Shown here: piece by piece, positions 1 to 10,887 of the stretch | How positions within the stretch are numbered: position 1 is the first letter of the stretch | Layout of the letters: the number at the start of each line of letters is the position of its first letter | Assembly (NCBI RefSeq): GCF_958298935.1 | Contig: NC_084924.1 | Coordinates: forward strand, 22,665,819-22,729,818 | Source of the DNA: Phragmites australis | Taxonomy: Eukaryota > Streptophyta > Magnoliopsida > Poales > Poaceae | Direction: 5' to 3' | DNA length: 64,000 nucleotides | Notes under the pieces: model-generated | Databases searched by the model: none | What the model was told of the DNA's origin: nothing | What the model saw: the letters and a program-made list of their open reading frames with translations, nothing else | Translations under genes and position numbers: made by a program

Positions 1-147
1 CACCACAAATGTATTGATACTAGAAAAATGGATCAGTCTGGGTGGAGTACCACAGCGTGACTTTGTGTTTGTGCACCTCTGTGTCTTGTGTGTTGCGTTG
101 AGCATTCTCCTTATGACCTCACATTAGCCCAGATGACCACGACCCCC

Positions 148-155
148 TATTTATA
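148..155 (-). promoter_or_regulatory. Possible LTR TATA box
   Basis: The minus strand reads TATAAATA, flanked by CCC and GGG runs, as in many grass LTR promoters. Transcription would run leftwards out of the window. It is inferred from sequence alone. Confidence 0.4.
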
Positions 156-504
156 GGGTAGCACATAGCTTAGTGTACAAGTTATCACGATGTACAAATA
201 TCTAGGACCTAACCGAATTACTGGGCCTTATCCTGGATAACTAGTTTTTACCCTACGTAGAAGATAAATATGTATCGTGGTAACTATTGTGGTGCCTGCT
301 CCCTAAGGGGTGAGCCGGTCACCAGTTGCGGCCCGCGCTGCTCTACCGGGGGTGTCAGGATGACTTCCATTGCATTGGGTTATCAGGATAAGCACCACTT
401 GCATCGGCATTAATCGCCCATCACCTCACGTCAGGTCAGTTGCAGGGGGTGTCCTTTCTTCCATAATATTTTCTCCAGAGACCTACTGCATCTTTAGGCT
501 TCGG

Positions 505-730
505 AAGGTCGCATAGGCACCGAAGGTGTGGCTCGAAGGAGTCCGCATCTTCCGAGGGTTAGGCCTCCTGCTGACAGTCCGGAGGCTGAAGGCTCTAGAG
601 GGGCTTGCTGTAGCTTTGTGTTTTGGGAAGGCCACGTATGTACCGAAGAGGTGGCCCGAAGGGGCCTGTAGCCTCCAGAACTTGGGCCTCCTACTGAGGG
701 TCCAGAGACTTAAGGCTCCATAGGGACCTT
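505..730. repeat. Two degenerate direct repeats, about 123 bp apart
   Basis: Two GC-rich blocks share the order of motifs ACCGAAG, GTGGC-CGAAGG, then GGCCTCCT-CTGA and a final AAGGCTC. The first motif starts near 519 and recurs near 642. The copies have diverged at many positions. This is probably an internal duplication of the LTR; no coding role is evident. Confidence 0.5.
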
Positions 731-2644
731 TGATAGCAATCTTCAACCATTGTCCTTAGGCGTCTATTTTTCCCTAATAGTACCCCCTCATTCTTTGGCC
801 CCGATGTATAGGAAAACCATCTCCAGTCTAGAATAGTAACAAGAATGCCCAAAGGCAATTCCTTATCCCTGAGAAGTTTTTCGGCGGGAACCATGGGCGT
901 TGATGGCGAAGCTCAAGGCTGATGGTGCATTGGTGGTGGCGACACACCCCAGGGTTTATGCTGAGGTTAGAGGTGCAGCTGGCGTCGAAGTCGAACACCA
1001 AAGATGTATTGGCAGCAGAGGCATGCTCCAGAGCCTGTTGGAGTTGGTATATGTGGTATCAGACCAGAGGCTGGAGGGGCGTCAGTAGAGGTGATGAACT
1101 CCGGGGTCCGTGCCGAGGCCGATTTAGATTCTTCGAACTTCTTTGGTGATGGTTCTTCTCGGCATTTGAGTTTGTTAGAGTGGAGATTATTTGTGAGATC
1201 GGGGGACTCTTCATGTTTGCCTGTTTGAGGACGGTAGGATGGGATGTGTCACTAGTGCATTTTGACTGGATAATGCGTGGGTTAGTTTAGAGTCTTGTGC
1301 CCATGCCCTTGGCATGCGCCGAAAGGAGTCCAGGTCATTAATGTGATAGGATGTTCATACGAGAAAATGAGGTGTTGCCATGGGATGTTGCCATGTGTCG
1401 ATGGAATGGCCGGGATATGGCCACGGGCCCCCAGGGATTTAATGGGGGACACCATGGAGTGACACCACGTTGGTTCTGCTTCATCTCCTGGGCGTACATG
1501 GCTACTTGGCTCGGATATAAAGTTGGGGTCATCTTGCTGGATTCACTACTACCCCACGAGCGAGCACTTAACCTTGACTTGAATATGGTATCATCGTCCT
1601 CCTCATCCTATTCGGAATATCAATTATCTCGACTGCTTCTACTGGGGTTGGGTCAGCTCAGCCGCCAGTGGTGGTGCCAGTGGTCGTTTTACTTTTGTCC
1701 CTGCAAGGTTGACTTTTGCCTCCCGCTCCTATTCAACCCCCGGTTCAGGAGACCGCGCCTGTCGAGATCATCGATATTTTTGACGACGATGAGGAGACCA
1801 ACTGGGATCTCCTATGGAGGGAGAGCGACATGGAGGAGTAGACATCTGTGGAGACGTTGGCAGCTTCAACGGCGAAGGAGGAGGCTGGGAAGAAGGGGGA
1901 GGAGGCCCAGATGGTGGCTCCTTCGCTTTCTTCTTCATGTTCCAATAGCTCGGGGTCCAGTTACTGCATCAGCTTCCGTGGTAGCAGGCCGCGGATGAGG
2001 TGCATAAGCCGCTCTATGCGCGGCCCCTATCAGGACTTGTAGAAGGTGAAGGTGGCCTTCAGGGGAGCTTCTAGTGAAGCTATGGGACATCCCTATCTTG
2101 CGGTTGGACTATGGCCCCGCTGAAAGCTATAGTTGCCTTTTGCCACCTTGTACTGGTTTGCTCTTTCGGGGTCTGTCTCCTCCATAGTGGCCTTTGTACT
2201 GTTGCTTCTTTGTATGCATCCTTCCGATGCACGAGTTGTTAATGATATAATTTGGACCTTTGGGGGCGATTTTATCTCTTTTTGGGCCGAATTGTAAGGG
2301 GATCCTTCGGACAGGTGACCGCATGTCTGTGTACCTTTGTGCCTTCGTGCCATTGCTTCTTTGCCCCCTTCATAGGCGATGGCTGGTTTTTTGGATGACA
2401 GAGGTATTAAGACTTCGCATAGATCATAGCCGGCTTCGTTCCTTCATGGGGAGAGGTGGCCACAGGAATCTGGTAGCGGTAGACACGTAGGGTAACTAAG
2501 GAGGGCTGGGCAAAGTGGTGGTGACTTCGTCGTTCCCGACCATCGCGTACTCCTCGGGTTCGGCGTTGGTAGGGTGTTCTTCCAAATTTGTTCCAAATTT
2601 CTGACCTAACGAAGTCCATCTGGAACCTTTGGGGACAAGCTGCA

Positions 2645-2884
2645 GAGGTGGTCCACGACCCTTTGGGTTTTTAGCAACTGCCTGGCTCCAGAGGTCATCC
2701 GTCTAAAACCTACCGACGACATGTCAGAGGCGAGGCTGAAGGCTAGACGAGAGAGGTGGTCCTCGACCCCATCGGCCATCAGCTGCTGCTAGGCTCCAGA
2801 GGTAATTCATCCGAAGCCTGGTGATGGCGTGTCAGAGACGAAGCCGAAGGCTAGGATGGGAGAGGTGGTCCTCGACCCCCTCAT
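2645..2884. repeat. 108-bp tandem repeat, about 2.2 copies
   Basis: The motif GAGGTGGTCCTCGACCCC recurs at about 2645, 2752 and 2860 with the intervening sequence (GGCTCCAGAGGT, then GTCAGAG-CGA-GC-GAAGGCTA) conserved between copies. The third copy stops after roughly 25 bp, where sequence matching the Tekay LTR begins at about 2885, so the array marks a junction between two elements. Confidence 0.75.
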
Positions 2885-3025
2885 CTCTCCTAGATTTCTT
2901 TCTCTCATCCAATTTACTTGAAATGAATTGCTCTAGGGTTATAAAATAAATTACACAAAATTAAACATAATGCTTAAGAAACATAATTATGCTTCAATAT
3001 GTGATTAAGGATTTAGGACGTGACA
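2885..3025 (-). repeat. Truncated 3' LTR of the Tekay-type element
   Basis: About 140 bp match 10747-10887 nearly base for base (the block with AAATTACACAAAATTAAACA and ending GGACGTGACA). The LTR starts TGTCACG on the minus strand directly after the polypurine tract. Homology stops at 2885, where the 108-bp tandem repeat begins. Confidence 0.8.
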
Positions 3026-3047
3026 AACCTCACCCCCCCCCCCCTTA
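3026..3047 (-). other. Polypurine tract
   Basis: The minus strand has a run of about 13 G followed by TGAGGTT immediately before the TG of the 3' LTR. This is the expected primer for plus-strand DNA synthesis. The plus-strand homopolymer of C is also a likely assembly weak point. Confidence 0.7.
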
Positions 3048-3194
3048 AAAGGAATCTTGCCTCGAGATTCGGTACGAGTCGGGGAAGAGCACGATGAGTC
3101 TAGGAACCACGCTGTGAGAGATAGAATCCAATACACATTTCCATTTAACAAGTTGATGTACACATACATGCGAAATGTTCCAACTATGAAAAAT

Positions 3195-3392
3195 TTACAA
3201 TGACTTTTCCAAGCCTTCAAAGAGCTCAGGATACTTGGAGCGGATCTTATCCTCACGCTCCAAAGTTGCCTCGTCTTCCAAGTGGTTGGTCCATTGGACT
3301 TTGATGAATTTGATGGAACTTCGCCGCGTCTTGCGCTCGGCTTCACTCAAAATCCTTATCGGTCGCTCACAATACGATAAATCCGGCTGCAA
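3195..3392 (-). pseudogene. Chromodomain at the integrase C-terminus (Tekay type)
   Basis: The peptide QPDLSYCERPIRILSEAE is followed by IKFIKVQWTNHLEDEATLE and a tail ending YPELF. This is the chromodomain layout of plant chromoviruses: a strand-forming V/I-R-I-L start, the KVQW core and the EAT-ERED helix. In the family it tethers integrase to histone-modified chromatin. It is separated from the integrase body by about 140 bp of broken frame. The next frame (3346-3005) is a shadow. Confidence 0.75.
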
Positions 3393-3531
3393 CTCCTGAG
3401 GTGCAACATCAATGACCTTGGTTAGAACTCGGAGGCATTTCTTCAGTTGTGACGTGGAAGACGTTATGCATGGCGGAGAGAGATGGAAACAAGTCTAGTT
3501 GATATGCCACCTCTCCACGTCAAGCAACAAT

Positions 3532-4553
3532 CTAGAATGGTCCCACGTATCGAGGCGCTAACTTGCCTCGAACCTGGAATCGGTGAACACCCTTGAGCGG
3601 CGAAACCTTGAGGTATGCATGATCTCCAATTGCGAACTCGAGGTCTCGGCAGCGACAATCCGCATAGCTCTTTTGCCAGGATTGAGCTGTGAGAAAACTC
3701 TTGCAGATATTCAGAACATGATCTTCCGCCTCCTTAACCAAATCCGGACCTAGAAAAGCCCGTTCACCGTATTCAAACCAATTTAGCGGCGTTCGGCATC
3801 TTCGTCCATAGAGAGCTTCGAACGGCGATGTCTCGATACTCGCTTGGAAGCTGTTGTTGTAGGAGAACTCTGCGAACGGCAAGCATATCTTTAAGAATCT
3901 GATTCACCTGCTTAGTTTGGCCGTCTGTCTGAGGATGATATGCCGTGCTGTGAAAAAGCTCGGTTTCCATAGCCTCTTGGAAACTCCTCCAGAAATGAGA
4001 AGTGAATTGTGTGCCTCGATCAAAAATGATCTTCTTTGGAATACCATGAAGGCAAACTATCCTGGTGAGGTACAACTCCGCATATTGCTTGGCCGAAAAT
4101 GTGGTCTTGACAGGCAATAAATGGAGCGGACTTTATCAATCGGTCCACAATCACCCATATAGTGTCATACCCATTCGAGGTCTTTGGCAAGCCGGTAATG
4201 AAATCCATTCCAATTTCCTCCCACTTCCAGGAAGGAATGGACAAGGGCTGAAGTGTATTGGCTGGCTTGGGATGCTCGGCCTTCACTCTTCGACAAACAT
4301 CACACTCAGCTACATATAGAGCGATCTCTCGCTTCATGTGAGTCCACCAGAATCTCGGCTTGAGGTTTTGATACATTTTTGTGCTTCCCGGATGAATAGA
4401 GAGCAATGAATCATGAGCCTCATCAAGAATCTTCTTCCTCAAAGCCTCAACCTTTGGAACCACGAAATGGTTCCCAAACCACAGAATGCCCTGCTCATCC
4501 TTAGAAAAGCATAAGGCCTGACCGATCTTCTTCTTCTCTCGGATTCGGGCCAT
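3532..4553 (-). pseudogene. Integrase (Tekay type), frameshifted, catalytic Glu changed
   Basis: Three overlapping frames (4553-4020, 4117-3773, 3882-3532) cover the enzyme that inserts the cDNA. The zinc-binding N-terminus shows H at AHDSLLSIHPG and CDVC, fitting the HHCC pattern. The core has GMDFITGLP (Asp) and IIFDRGTQFTSHFW (Asp). At the third catalytic position the sequence reads DGQTKQVNQ, with Lys where the family has Glu. The C-terminal part has the substrate-like block SYNNSFQASIETSPFEALYG and the GPF end LAPRYVGPF. Frameshifts lie near 4100 and 3850. Confidence 0.88.
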
Positions 4554-4559
4554 GCCTTT

Positions 4560-5122
4560 GTCTCATCCTTCTGAGCTGCCTTGATCTCATCCAGAAGAGT
4601 GGATTTGATCTCCAGGTTGGCAATGAATCCATCCGTGACCATCTCGAGCCCAAGCCGGCAGAACTCATCACAAAGTGTGGAATTTCTGGGCTTGACCCTA
4701 AGACAATGGCAATGATCTTTCCGGCTCAAGGAATCAGCGACCACATTCACCTTGCCGGGGTGATAATGCACTTCCAGCTCATAGTCCTCAATCAGCTCGA
4801 GCCATCTTTGCTGCCTCATATTCAAATCTGCTTGAGTGAAGATGTACTTCAAACTCATGTGATCCGTATAGACACGGCACAAGTTCCCCATCAGATAATG
4901 ACGCCATATCTTCAGAGTGTGCATGACTGCAGCTAGCTCTAAGTCATGTGTCAGATAATTCATCTCGTGGAGCTTCAACTGTCGTGAGGCATAAGCGATA
5001 ACCCTGCCTTCTTGCATAAGGACACATCCAAGGCCCATGCGAGAAGCATCGCAATAGACATCGAAACCCTTGCTCATATCTGGCTGAGCGAGAACTGGAG
5101 CGATCGTGAGCAACTTCTTCAT
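4560..5122 (-). pseudogene. RNase H domain (Tekay type)
   Basis: The frame begins just after the RT thumb and shows the Ty3-type RNase H series: [19 protein letters not shown] (first Asp), [26 protein letters not shown] (Glu), [13 protein letters not shown] (Asp) and VVADSLSRK at its end. The activity removes the RNA strand after cDNA synthesis. Between this frame and the RT at 5345 the sequence continues in other frames with stops. After SLSRK the reading runs into the integrase linker with a frameshift near 4550. Confidence 0.85.
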
Positions 5123-5344
5123 GGTCTGAAAGGCGGACTCACACTCACTTGATCACTCGAATTGGTTGCCTTGCTTCAACAATTCGGTCATTGGCTTAGT
5201 AATTTTGGAGAAGTTCTCGATGAACCGGCAGTAATAGCCTACAAGTCCGAGAAAACTCTGGTTGTTAGTGACATTCTTGGGCTGCACCCAATTGAGCACA
5301 TCCTGCACCTTGCTCGGGTTGACTGCAACACCGTTTTCTAACTG

Positions 5345-6126
5345 TTAATGACCCAGAAAAGCTACCTCCCTGAGCCAGAACTCACACTTACTGAACTTGG
5401 CATAAAGTTGATGATCTCTGAGTCGGCCAAGGACAATACGAAGGTGCTCAACATGTTCTGCATCAGTCTTAGAGCATATAAGAATGTCGTCAATGAAAAC
5501 CATGACAAACTTACCCAATTCCTCCATGCACATCGTGTTCATCAAGTCATGAAGAATGCCGGCGCATTCGTCAGTCCAAAGGACATGACGGTGAATTCAT
5601 ACAGGCTATAGCGAGTCGAGAAAGCCGTCTTCGGAATATCCTCCGGTTCGACTTTGATCTGATGATAGCCTAGTCTCAAGTCAATCTTCGAGAAAACCTG
5701 GGCTCCAGTCAATGGATCAAACAGAATATCAATCCTAGGGAGAGGATATTTGTTCTTGATAGTGACCTCATTCAATGGACGGTAATCAACACACATCCGC
5801 AGGGTACCATCCTTCTTCTTCACAAAGAGTGCCGAACATCCCCAGGGTGAGGAGCTCGGATGAATGAATCCCTTGGATAGCAATTCCTGAAGCTGCTTCT
5901 TCAGCTCAACTAGCTCAACTGACGACATCTTGTAAGATTTCTTGGAAATTGGAGCCGATCCAGGCATGAGATCAATTGAGAACTCAACTACTCGGTCGGG
6001 CGGCATTCCTAGCAATTCATCCGGAAAGACATCCAGGAATTCCCACACCACAGGAATACTCATCATGTCTAAGGTGGGGACAACCTTCAAAGCGAAGAGA
6101 CAAGATTTGTCACCCTCAAGCTTCAA
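5345..6126 (-). pseudogene. Reverse transcriptase (Tekay type), frameshifted
   Basis: Two frames (6126-5542 and 5545-5345) hold the conserved RT core. The first has the protease-RT linker, then the fingers motif ending [22 protein letters not shown] with the first catalytic Asp, and [10 protein letters not shown]. The second has the palm motif [11 protein letters not shown] with the two catalytic Asp residues and the [17 protein letters not shown] block. A frameshift at about 5543 splits them. The sequence matches the chromovirus RT family well. The enzyme cannot be made as one protein. Confidence 0.9.
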
Positions 6127-6328
6127 TTGAATACGGGTGCTGGACGGACCATTTAGAGTAACTGTCCACTGAGCACAATCTAAGACTGCCTCATTCTTGG
6201 TGAGCTAGTTCATCCCCAATATAATATCTATTCCCTTTTCGTTCATCACTAGCAAATTTGCCCCGAAAGATATCTTATTGATGATTACCGAGGCGTTTGA
6301 CACACATTGCTTAATAAGGACCTTGGTT

Positions 6329-6988
6329 CTAGGTGCATCTATAAGATAGGGCGTATGGGGTGGTGCTAACGGTCAACTCATGACGCCAAACATAACATGC
6401 CGCTATGAAGCAATGAGAAGCTCCAGAATCGAAAAGAACAACTGCACGTGCGACGATAGAGTTAGAACGCATATGCAACGTACCCATCAGGATGGTGTCA
6501 CCCTCCTGAACGTCCTCGGCGGTGGTGTGGCATGCTCGGCCACTCTTGGGAACCTGGGTCGCCTGTGAGGACTGTGACGCAAACTGAGCCGGTGGTGGCC
6601 TTGGAGCGATCACCACCCCTCTCGGCCTCGGATATGGGCAATCCCGCGCGTAGTGGTCGACACGGCCGCAGTTGTAACAACGGCCGCTGGGGCCACTGGT
6701 CATACTACTATGTGAACCGGCCGGTCGTGGAGGTTGTCCCTGTGGAGCCGAGAAAGTCGGCCATTGCATGAGCCACATCGGACGCAGAGCACCCGCTACC
6801 GGTATGCGAGATGGTGGAGGTAGACTCTCCGTGCGGGCGCGCTGCGAGCTCCCACTCACAGAAGGCAAGGAACCCCTCTTGCGCTTCTTCTCCTCCTGGT
6901 GGTTCTTAAGCTTGAACTCCACTGTGAGAGACGTGCTCACCAACTTGTTGAAGTCGGCGAACTCGTGTGTAGACAACCGATCCTGCAT
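6329..6988 (-). pseudogene. Gag zinc knuckle and aspartic protease (Tekay type)
   Basis: One open frame of 219 codons. It starts in the late capsid region (residues 1-50), has a Pro/Ser-rich linker, then a CCHC zinc knuckle at about residues 103-116 (CYNCGRVDHYARDC; His present, Gly-His replaced by Asp-His). The protease active site FDSGASHCFI follows near residues 186-195 with the catalytic Asp kept. In the family the knuckle binds genomic RNA and the protease cuts the polyprotein. The frame ends in a stop about 20 residues past the active site, so the protease is truncated. Confidence 0.8.
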
Positions 6989-7031
6989 CTTCGAGTTGAG
7001 GCCATTGACGAAGCGGCATTGCTTCCGCTCA

Positions 7032-7621
7032 TCAACGCTGACCTCCTCGGGAGCGTACTACGTAAGATGATTGAACACCTGCACATACTCCATCACAGTT
7101 CGGCCTCCTTGCTTGAGGTCCTCGAACTCCCGCCTCTTGATCTCCATGAGACCGCTCGGGATGTGGAAATAGCGGAAGGCCTCGTGGAACTCTACCCAAG
7201 ACACTCGATGGTTGGCAGGGTGCATAGCCAAGAAGTTGGACCACCACGCGCCCGCCGGGCCCTGAAGCTGATGGGTGGCAAAGAGTGCCTTTTTGTGATC
7301 CTCTCATCTGAGGAGAGCAAGCTTTTGCTCGATCATCCGGAGCCAGTGATCGGCATCCAGAGGATCCTCAGCCCGCGAGAAAACCGATGGCTGAGTCCTC
7401 AGGAAATCCGAGATATCATCTCGGTGCCAGGCTCCACCCCCTCCATGAGCAGCCGTGTTGTGCACGAGAGCCTCCAGAAGCGCCTGATTAGTCTGGCAGT
7501 TCTGCTCAATCTGCATGAGCACCTCCGCCATAGTCGGTGGTGGAGGAGGGTTGTTCTCATTTGACCCCTTCGGATCATTCACATTGCGACGATTCCTAAC
7601 CATTCTGTAACGACAAAACAA
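7032..7621 (-). pseudogene. Gag, N-terminal part (Tekay type), frameshifted
   Basis: Two overlapping minus-strand frames (7621-7304 and 7307-7032) make up the start of Gag, the capsid precursor of the particle. The first begins at an ATG about 320 bp after the primer-binding site and contains a Pro-rich head and a capsid-like stretch ending DHWLRMIEQKLALLR, typical of the plant gag domain (Retrotrans_gag). A frameshift near 7305 separates it from the next frame, which does not keep the family sequence cleanly and shows further breaks. Not functional. Confidence 0.7.
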
Positions 7622-7940
7622 AGGGTAAACGTGAAATTCCGACTTAGCAGAACGCGCTCACCGGATATATTGTTAGAATCCCGTAATACATGTATATAGA
7701 TCTTACATGCATGAATGCAGTATGAGAATGACGGTATGCTCAATCCTAGCTACCATTTCTTTGTCGTGCACTTCTCTCCGCAACAAACATCGAAACTCAC
7801 AAGCAGTTATACTTAGGGGCATAATATAGCAGATTCATACATATTGACAGGAAAATGCATAAGTAAACTTTAGTTGGTTGCTTAGTGGGTTTGACACACT
7901 TACTAAACAATGTTCTAATTGTGTTTAGGCTACTTAATTA

Positions 7941-7958
7941 AACCAAGCTCTGATACCA
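7941..7958 (-). other. Primer-binding site (initiator tRNA-Met)
   Basis: The minus strand reads TGGTATCAGAGCTTGGTT, the usual complement of the 3' end of plant initiator methionine tRNA. It lies two or three bases inside the 5' LTR, where minus-strand DNA synthesis would begin. Confidence 0.8.
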
Positions 7959-7961
7959 TAC

Positions 7962-10887
7962 TGTGAGGAACCGTCCAGATAATATTCTAATTAATCAGTA
8001 GGAGGATCATTATTCATAATCACAACCTCGATGATTAATCAGAATATCATCCCGGAAGTCCCGGCACGTGTTTTGTACCCAAGATCGGAACACATACCTT
8101 TCCAAATTGTACATCACAACATAGCTTAATAAAGAGCAAGTAATTAACATCATATTGCAAGTTCTTAAGCACGCAACAAGTTATCACAATTTACAACAAA
8201 ATAGAGTTAGGAGGAGACTAAAACCTGCTCAACTCCTAACTAGCAAAAGAACTAAGCAGCAGAAGACTAAAAGCTATATAACAAAAGGATATGGAGCCAC
8301 ATGCACTTAGGCTCCCTGCCCGCCACCCTGATCGGCAGGCACAAAGTAGCCAAACACCGTCCCCTCCTCGTCGACCTGTGAACCTGCATCAACTTAAAGG
8401 AAGCACTCTAAGTACGAAGGTATTCGCAAGTCTTACACAATATGGGTATATAATATCCCAACTCTAAGAGTAGGCCACAAGGTTAAGTAAAACATATGCG
8501 GTACCTAGACATATGTGTGAGCAACTAACTTAACCAACATATATGAAATTACCCTGCAACTACCAACTGATTATATGAAACTGAAACCACATTAGTATCA
8601 ATGTATAACAAGTACCATCTCAACCACCTCCCACATATCCGAACCATACAACCGAACCAACCACGAGAACTCTACGACCCGGTGCAAGTGAAACAATAGC
8701 ATGCTCATGACCGAGAGCACGGCAGTTCGAACTATTTATACACCCTGCAGGGGATACTCCTAGACCCACATGACACGAGGACCATACAGTTTGTGGCACC
8801 GGCCAAAGTGCACACAAGGGGGTACTCGTGACAACCTTTCACAACTAGCCCCAATCGTGTGGGGCATGCATCGCTCAGCGTGGTGATACTAGAACTACTC
8901 CCTGAGCAAACTAGTATCGCTTACAAGCCCGCCTGCTCACACCGTCGATTTTCATGCTCACAAAGCCACAACTGCAAAGGTATTCAGCTCGCCTTACCAT
9001 TAGATCGGCATGTGGTGAGTAAGTGAAGTGCTAAAGCCAACTACCCTGACAATCGGCCTTAAACGATGCAAGCGGCCTACGGTGTCCGGGTTCCCTTCCC
9101 GAACTACCCCCGGACTTTCCTTGAGGGCAGATGACACCCCTAACACCACCCACATCTCGTCTCATACTCACCACTCGACCAACCAACATCATCGACCCAA
9201 CATTGTAATCATTGTGAAGGTAATTAACCTATAGCTCGCGAACGATGAGACGTTCCACCGCTCGACTTCTACCAAGGACCTATGCATTGCTAAGCATCTC
9301 GCATCACTTTTAAGTTAGACCTTATCATGAATAAACCCGGACTACAAGGATATAGATCAACAATAATTCAAGGTAGAGACAATACGATCAACATAGGTTC
9401 TACCCATAAAACCCCGACATCGACTTCCTATACATGCAAACCTATACATAAGCATAATTTATCAATATTTAGACTTTATTCAATTCAATTGATAGGGTTC
9501 AATATGATAGATGCTTGCCTTGCTATTCAGGTGGCTGCCCAAAATTTCCCTCGCTCTCCTGGATCACTGGCTGGACGTTCTCTAAAAAGGATAACGCGTG
9601 CAATGCCATGAGTATAGATGAAATGCAACAATATGACACAATATGCATATAGTGGATGAAAATATTTTTCCTAGATAGAACAAGTCATAAGGAAACTAGC
9701 AAAATTAGATTCATCAATTTTGGACTTATGATGAATTAACGGTGAATTAATGAAGCTTTAACCTAATTAATTAATCTCAAATTTTAATTCATTATTTAAT
9801 GGATAGGGATATTTTAATAGGTAGAGTAGGTTATTATGAAACCAACAAAATTTGTTTCATAATTTTTGGAGCTACAGAGAATTTATTATGAATTTTACAA
9901 GTTTGAACAAGCAGTAACTATGCTGTCTAGGTATACAGCGGTCAGACCGCAGGCATACTGGCGGTCAGACCGCCAAGAGTCGCGGCCAAACCGCCAGAAA
10001 CACGGTCAGACCACCCCTGTGCAGAGGGTTTTGGCCCTTGGCGGTCTGACCGATCTTGGGGTGGCGGTCAGACCGCTGTGAGTCGACGGGGGCACTTTGG
10101 GAGCTCACCAGCGACGATTTCGACGACATTTGGAGTGGGGACTTGGACCTAGAGCATCACATTAACTTCCTCTACCATGTAGGACAACATGTATATGTTG
10201 AAATCGACTAAAACTCGGTTATTTCTTCTAATTCATCAAGAACTTATGAACTTCAAACCCCTAGCTCAAAATTCGAAATGCAACCATCCAAAAGGAGGAT
10301 TCTTACCATGGGAGTTTAGGGGACTCACCCAATCGCCTTTACCGAGATTGTGGACCGCCGATTGAAGGAGGAAACGGAGGGAAAAGCTTGGGAGGCGAAG
10401 AAATCCGGTATTCTTCACATTTCAACTCTAAACACCAAAAGACCCCAAATCCGGCTCAAATCCTCTTGGAAAATGAAAATGAATTGGAGGGATGGATAAC
10501 TCATGAGCTTGTGATCGCAATGGTACCACACACTCACCTGAAATACCTCTCTTGAGCTCAGATTTTGGAAGAAAAAAGAGAGTGAGAGGGAGAGTGAGAG
10601 GGGAGGGGAGCTCGGTGGGGTGGCATAGGGGAGTGAGGGAGGAGAGAGAGGGTTGCCACTCTAGAGAGAGATAGTGGGGTGGTTGGCCCACTCCGATGAG
10701 GCCCACGTGTTAGAGAAAGAGTCTATTTTAACTGCGAATTTCATTCTTTTCTCTTTTGGATTTCTTCCTCTCATCCAATTGGCAATGAATTGCTCTAGAG
10801 TTACAAAATAAATTACACAAAATTAAACATAATGCTTAAGAAACATAATCATGCTTAAATATGTGATTAAGGATTTGGGTCGTGACG
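7962..10887 (-). repeat. 5' LTR of the Tekay-type element
   Basis: The LTR is bounded on the inside by the primer-binding site at 7941-7958 (the minus strand ends CCTCACA-G just before it). On the outside it ends in the same 140-bp block that follows the polypurine tract at 2885-3025. The outer TG has become CG. Length is about 2,926 bp. It holds a cluster of six 13-bp palindromes at 9938-10076. No open frame in it resembles a protein. Confidence 0.85.
9938..10076. repeat. Cluster of six GCGGTCAGACCGC-type palindromes in the LTR
   Basis: Copies start at about 9938, 9961, 9982 (variant), 10002 (variant), 10041 (inverse-central variant) and 10064. Three are exact 13-mers with perfect 6-bp arms around a single centre. 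They sit in the U3-like part of the 2.9-kb Tekay LTR. They could bind a dimeric factor or form hairpins; the sequence does not say which. Confidence 0.8.

Larger units (their letters stand above)
1..2644 (-). mobile_element. Probable LTR/leader remnant of an unidentified LTR retrotransposon
   Basis: No protein domain can be recognised in any frame of this stretch; the open frames (for example 1351-1998 on the plus strand) are low-complexity and unlike any family I know. On the minus strand the left end looks like the promoter end of an LTR: a TATAAATA box followed downstream by a GC-rich leader. The middle (480-735) carries degenerate direct repeats and the right end passes into a 108-bp tandem repeat. 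The composition, the TATA box and the lack of coding sequence fit a long grass LTR, but neither LTR boundary nor a primer-binding site is visible, so the family is not assigned. It may have interrupted the truncated Tekay LTR that begins at 2885. Confidence 0.4.
2885..10887 (-). mobile_element. Ty3/gypsy chromovirus, Tekay type, decayed, 3' LTR truncated
   Basis: On the minus strand the order is 5' LTR, primer-binding site, gag, protease, RT, RNase H, integrase with a C-terminal chromodomain, polypurine tract and the first 140 bp of the 3' LTR. This is the order of Ty3/gypsy elements. The 2.9-kb LTR and chromodomain tail point to the Tekay (Del) lineage. All coding regions carry stops or frameshifts, so the copy is dead. 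The 3' LTR matches the 5' LTR only from 3025 back to about 2885; the remaining 2.8 kb are missing or displaced. No target-site duplication can be checked because of that truncation. Confidence 0.9.

Noticed and set aside
1351..1998. 215-codon plus-strand frame
   Set aside because: Arg/Trp/Ser-rich with no motif, and antisense to the inferred LTR direction.
6899..7564. 221-codon plus-strand frame
   Set aside because: Antisense to Tekay gag; no domain of its own.
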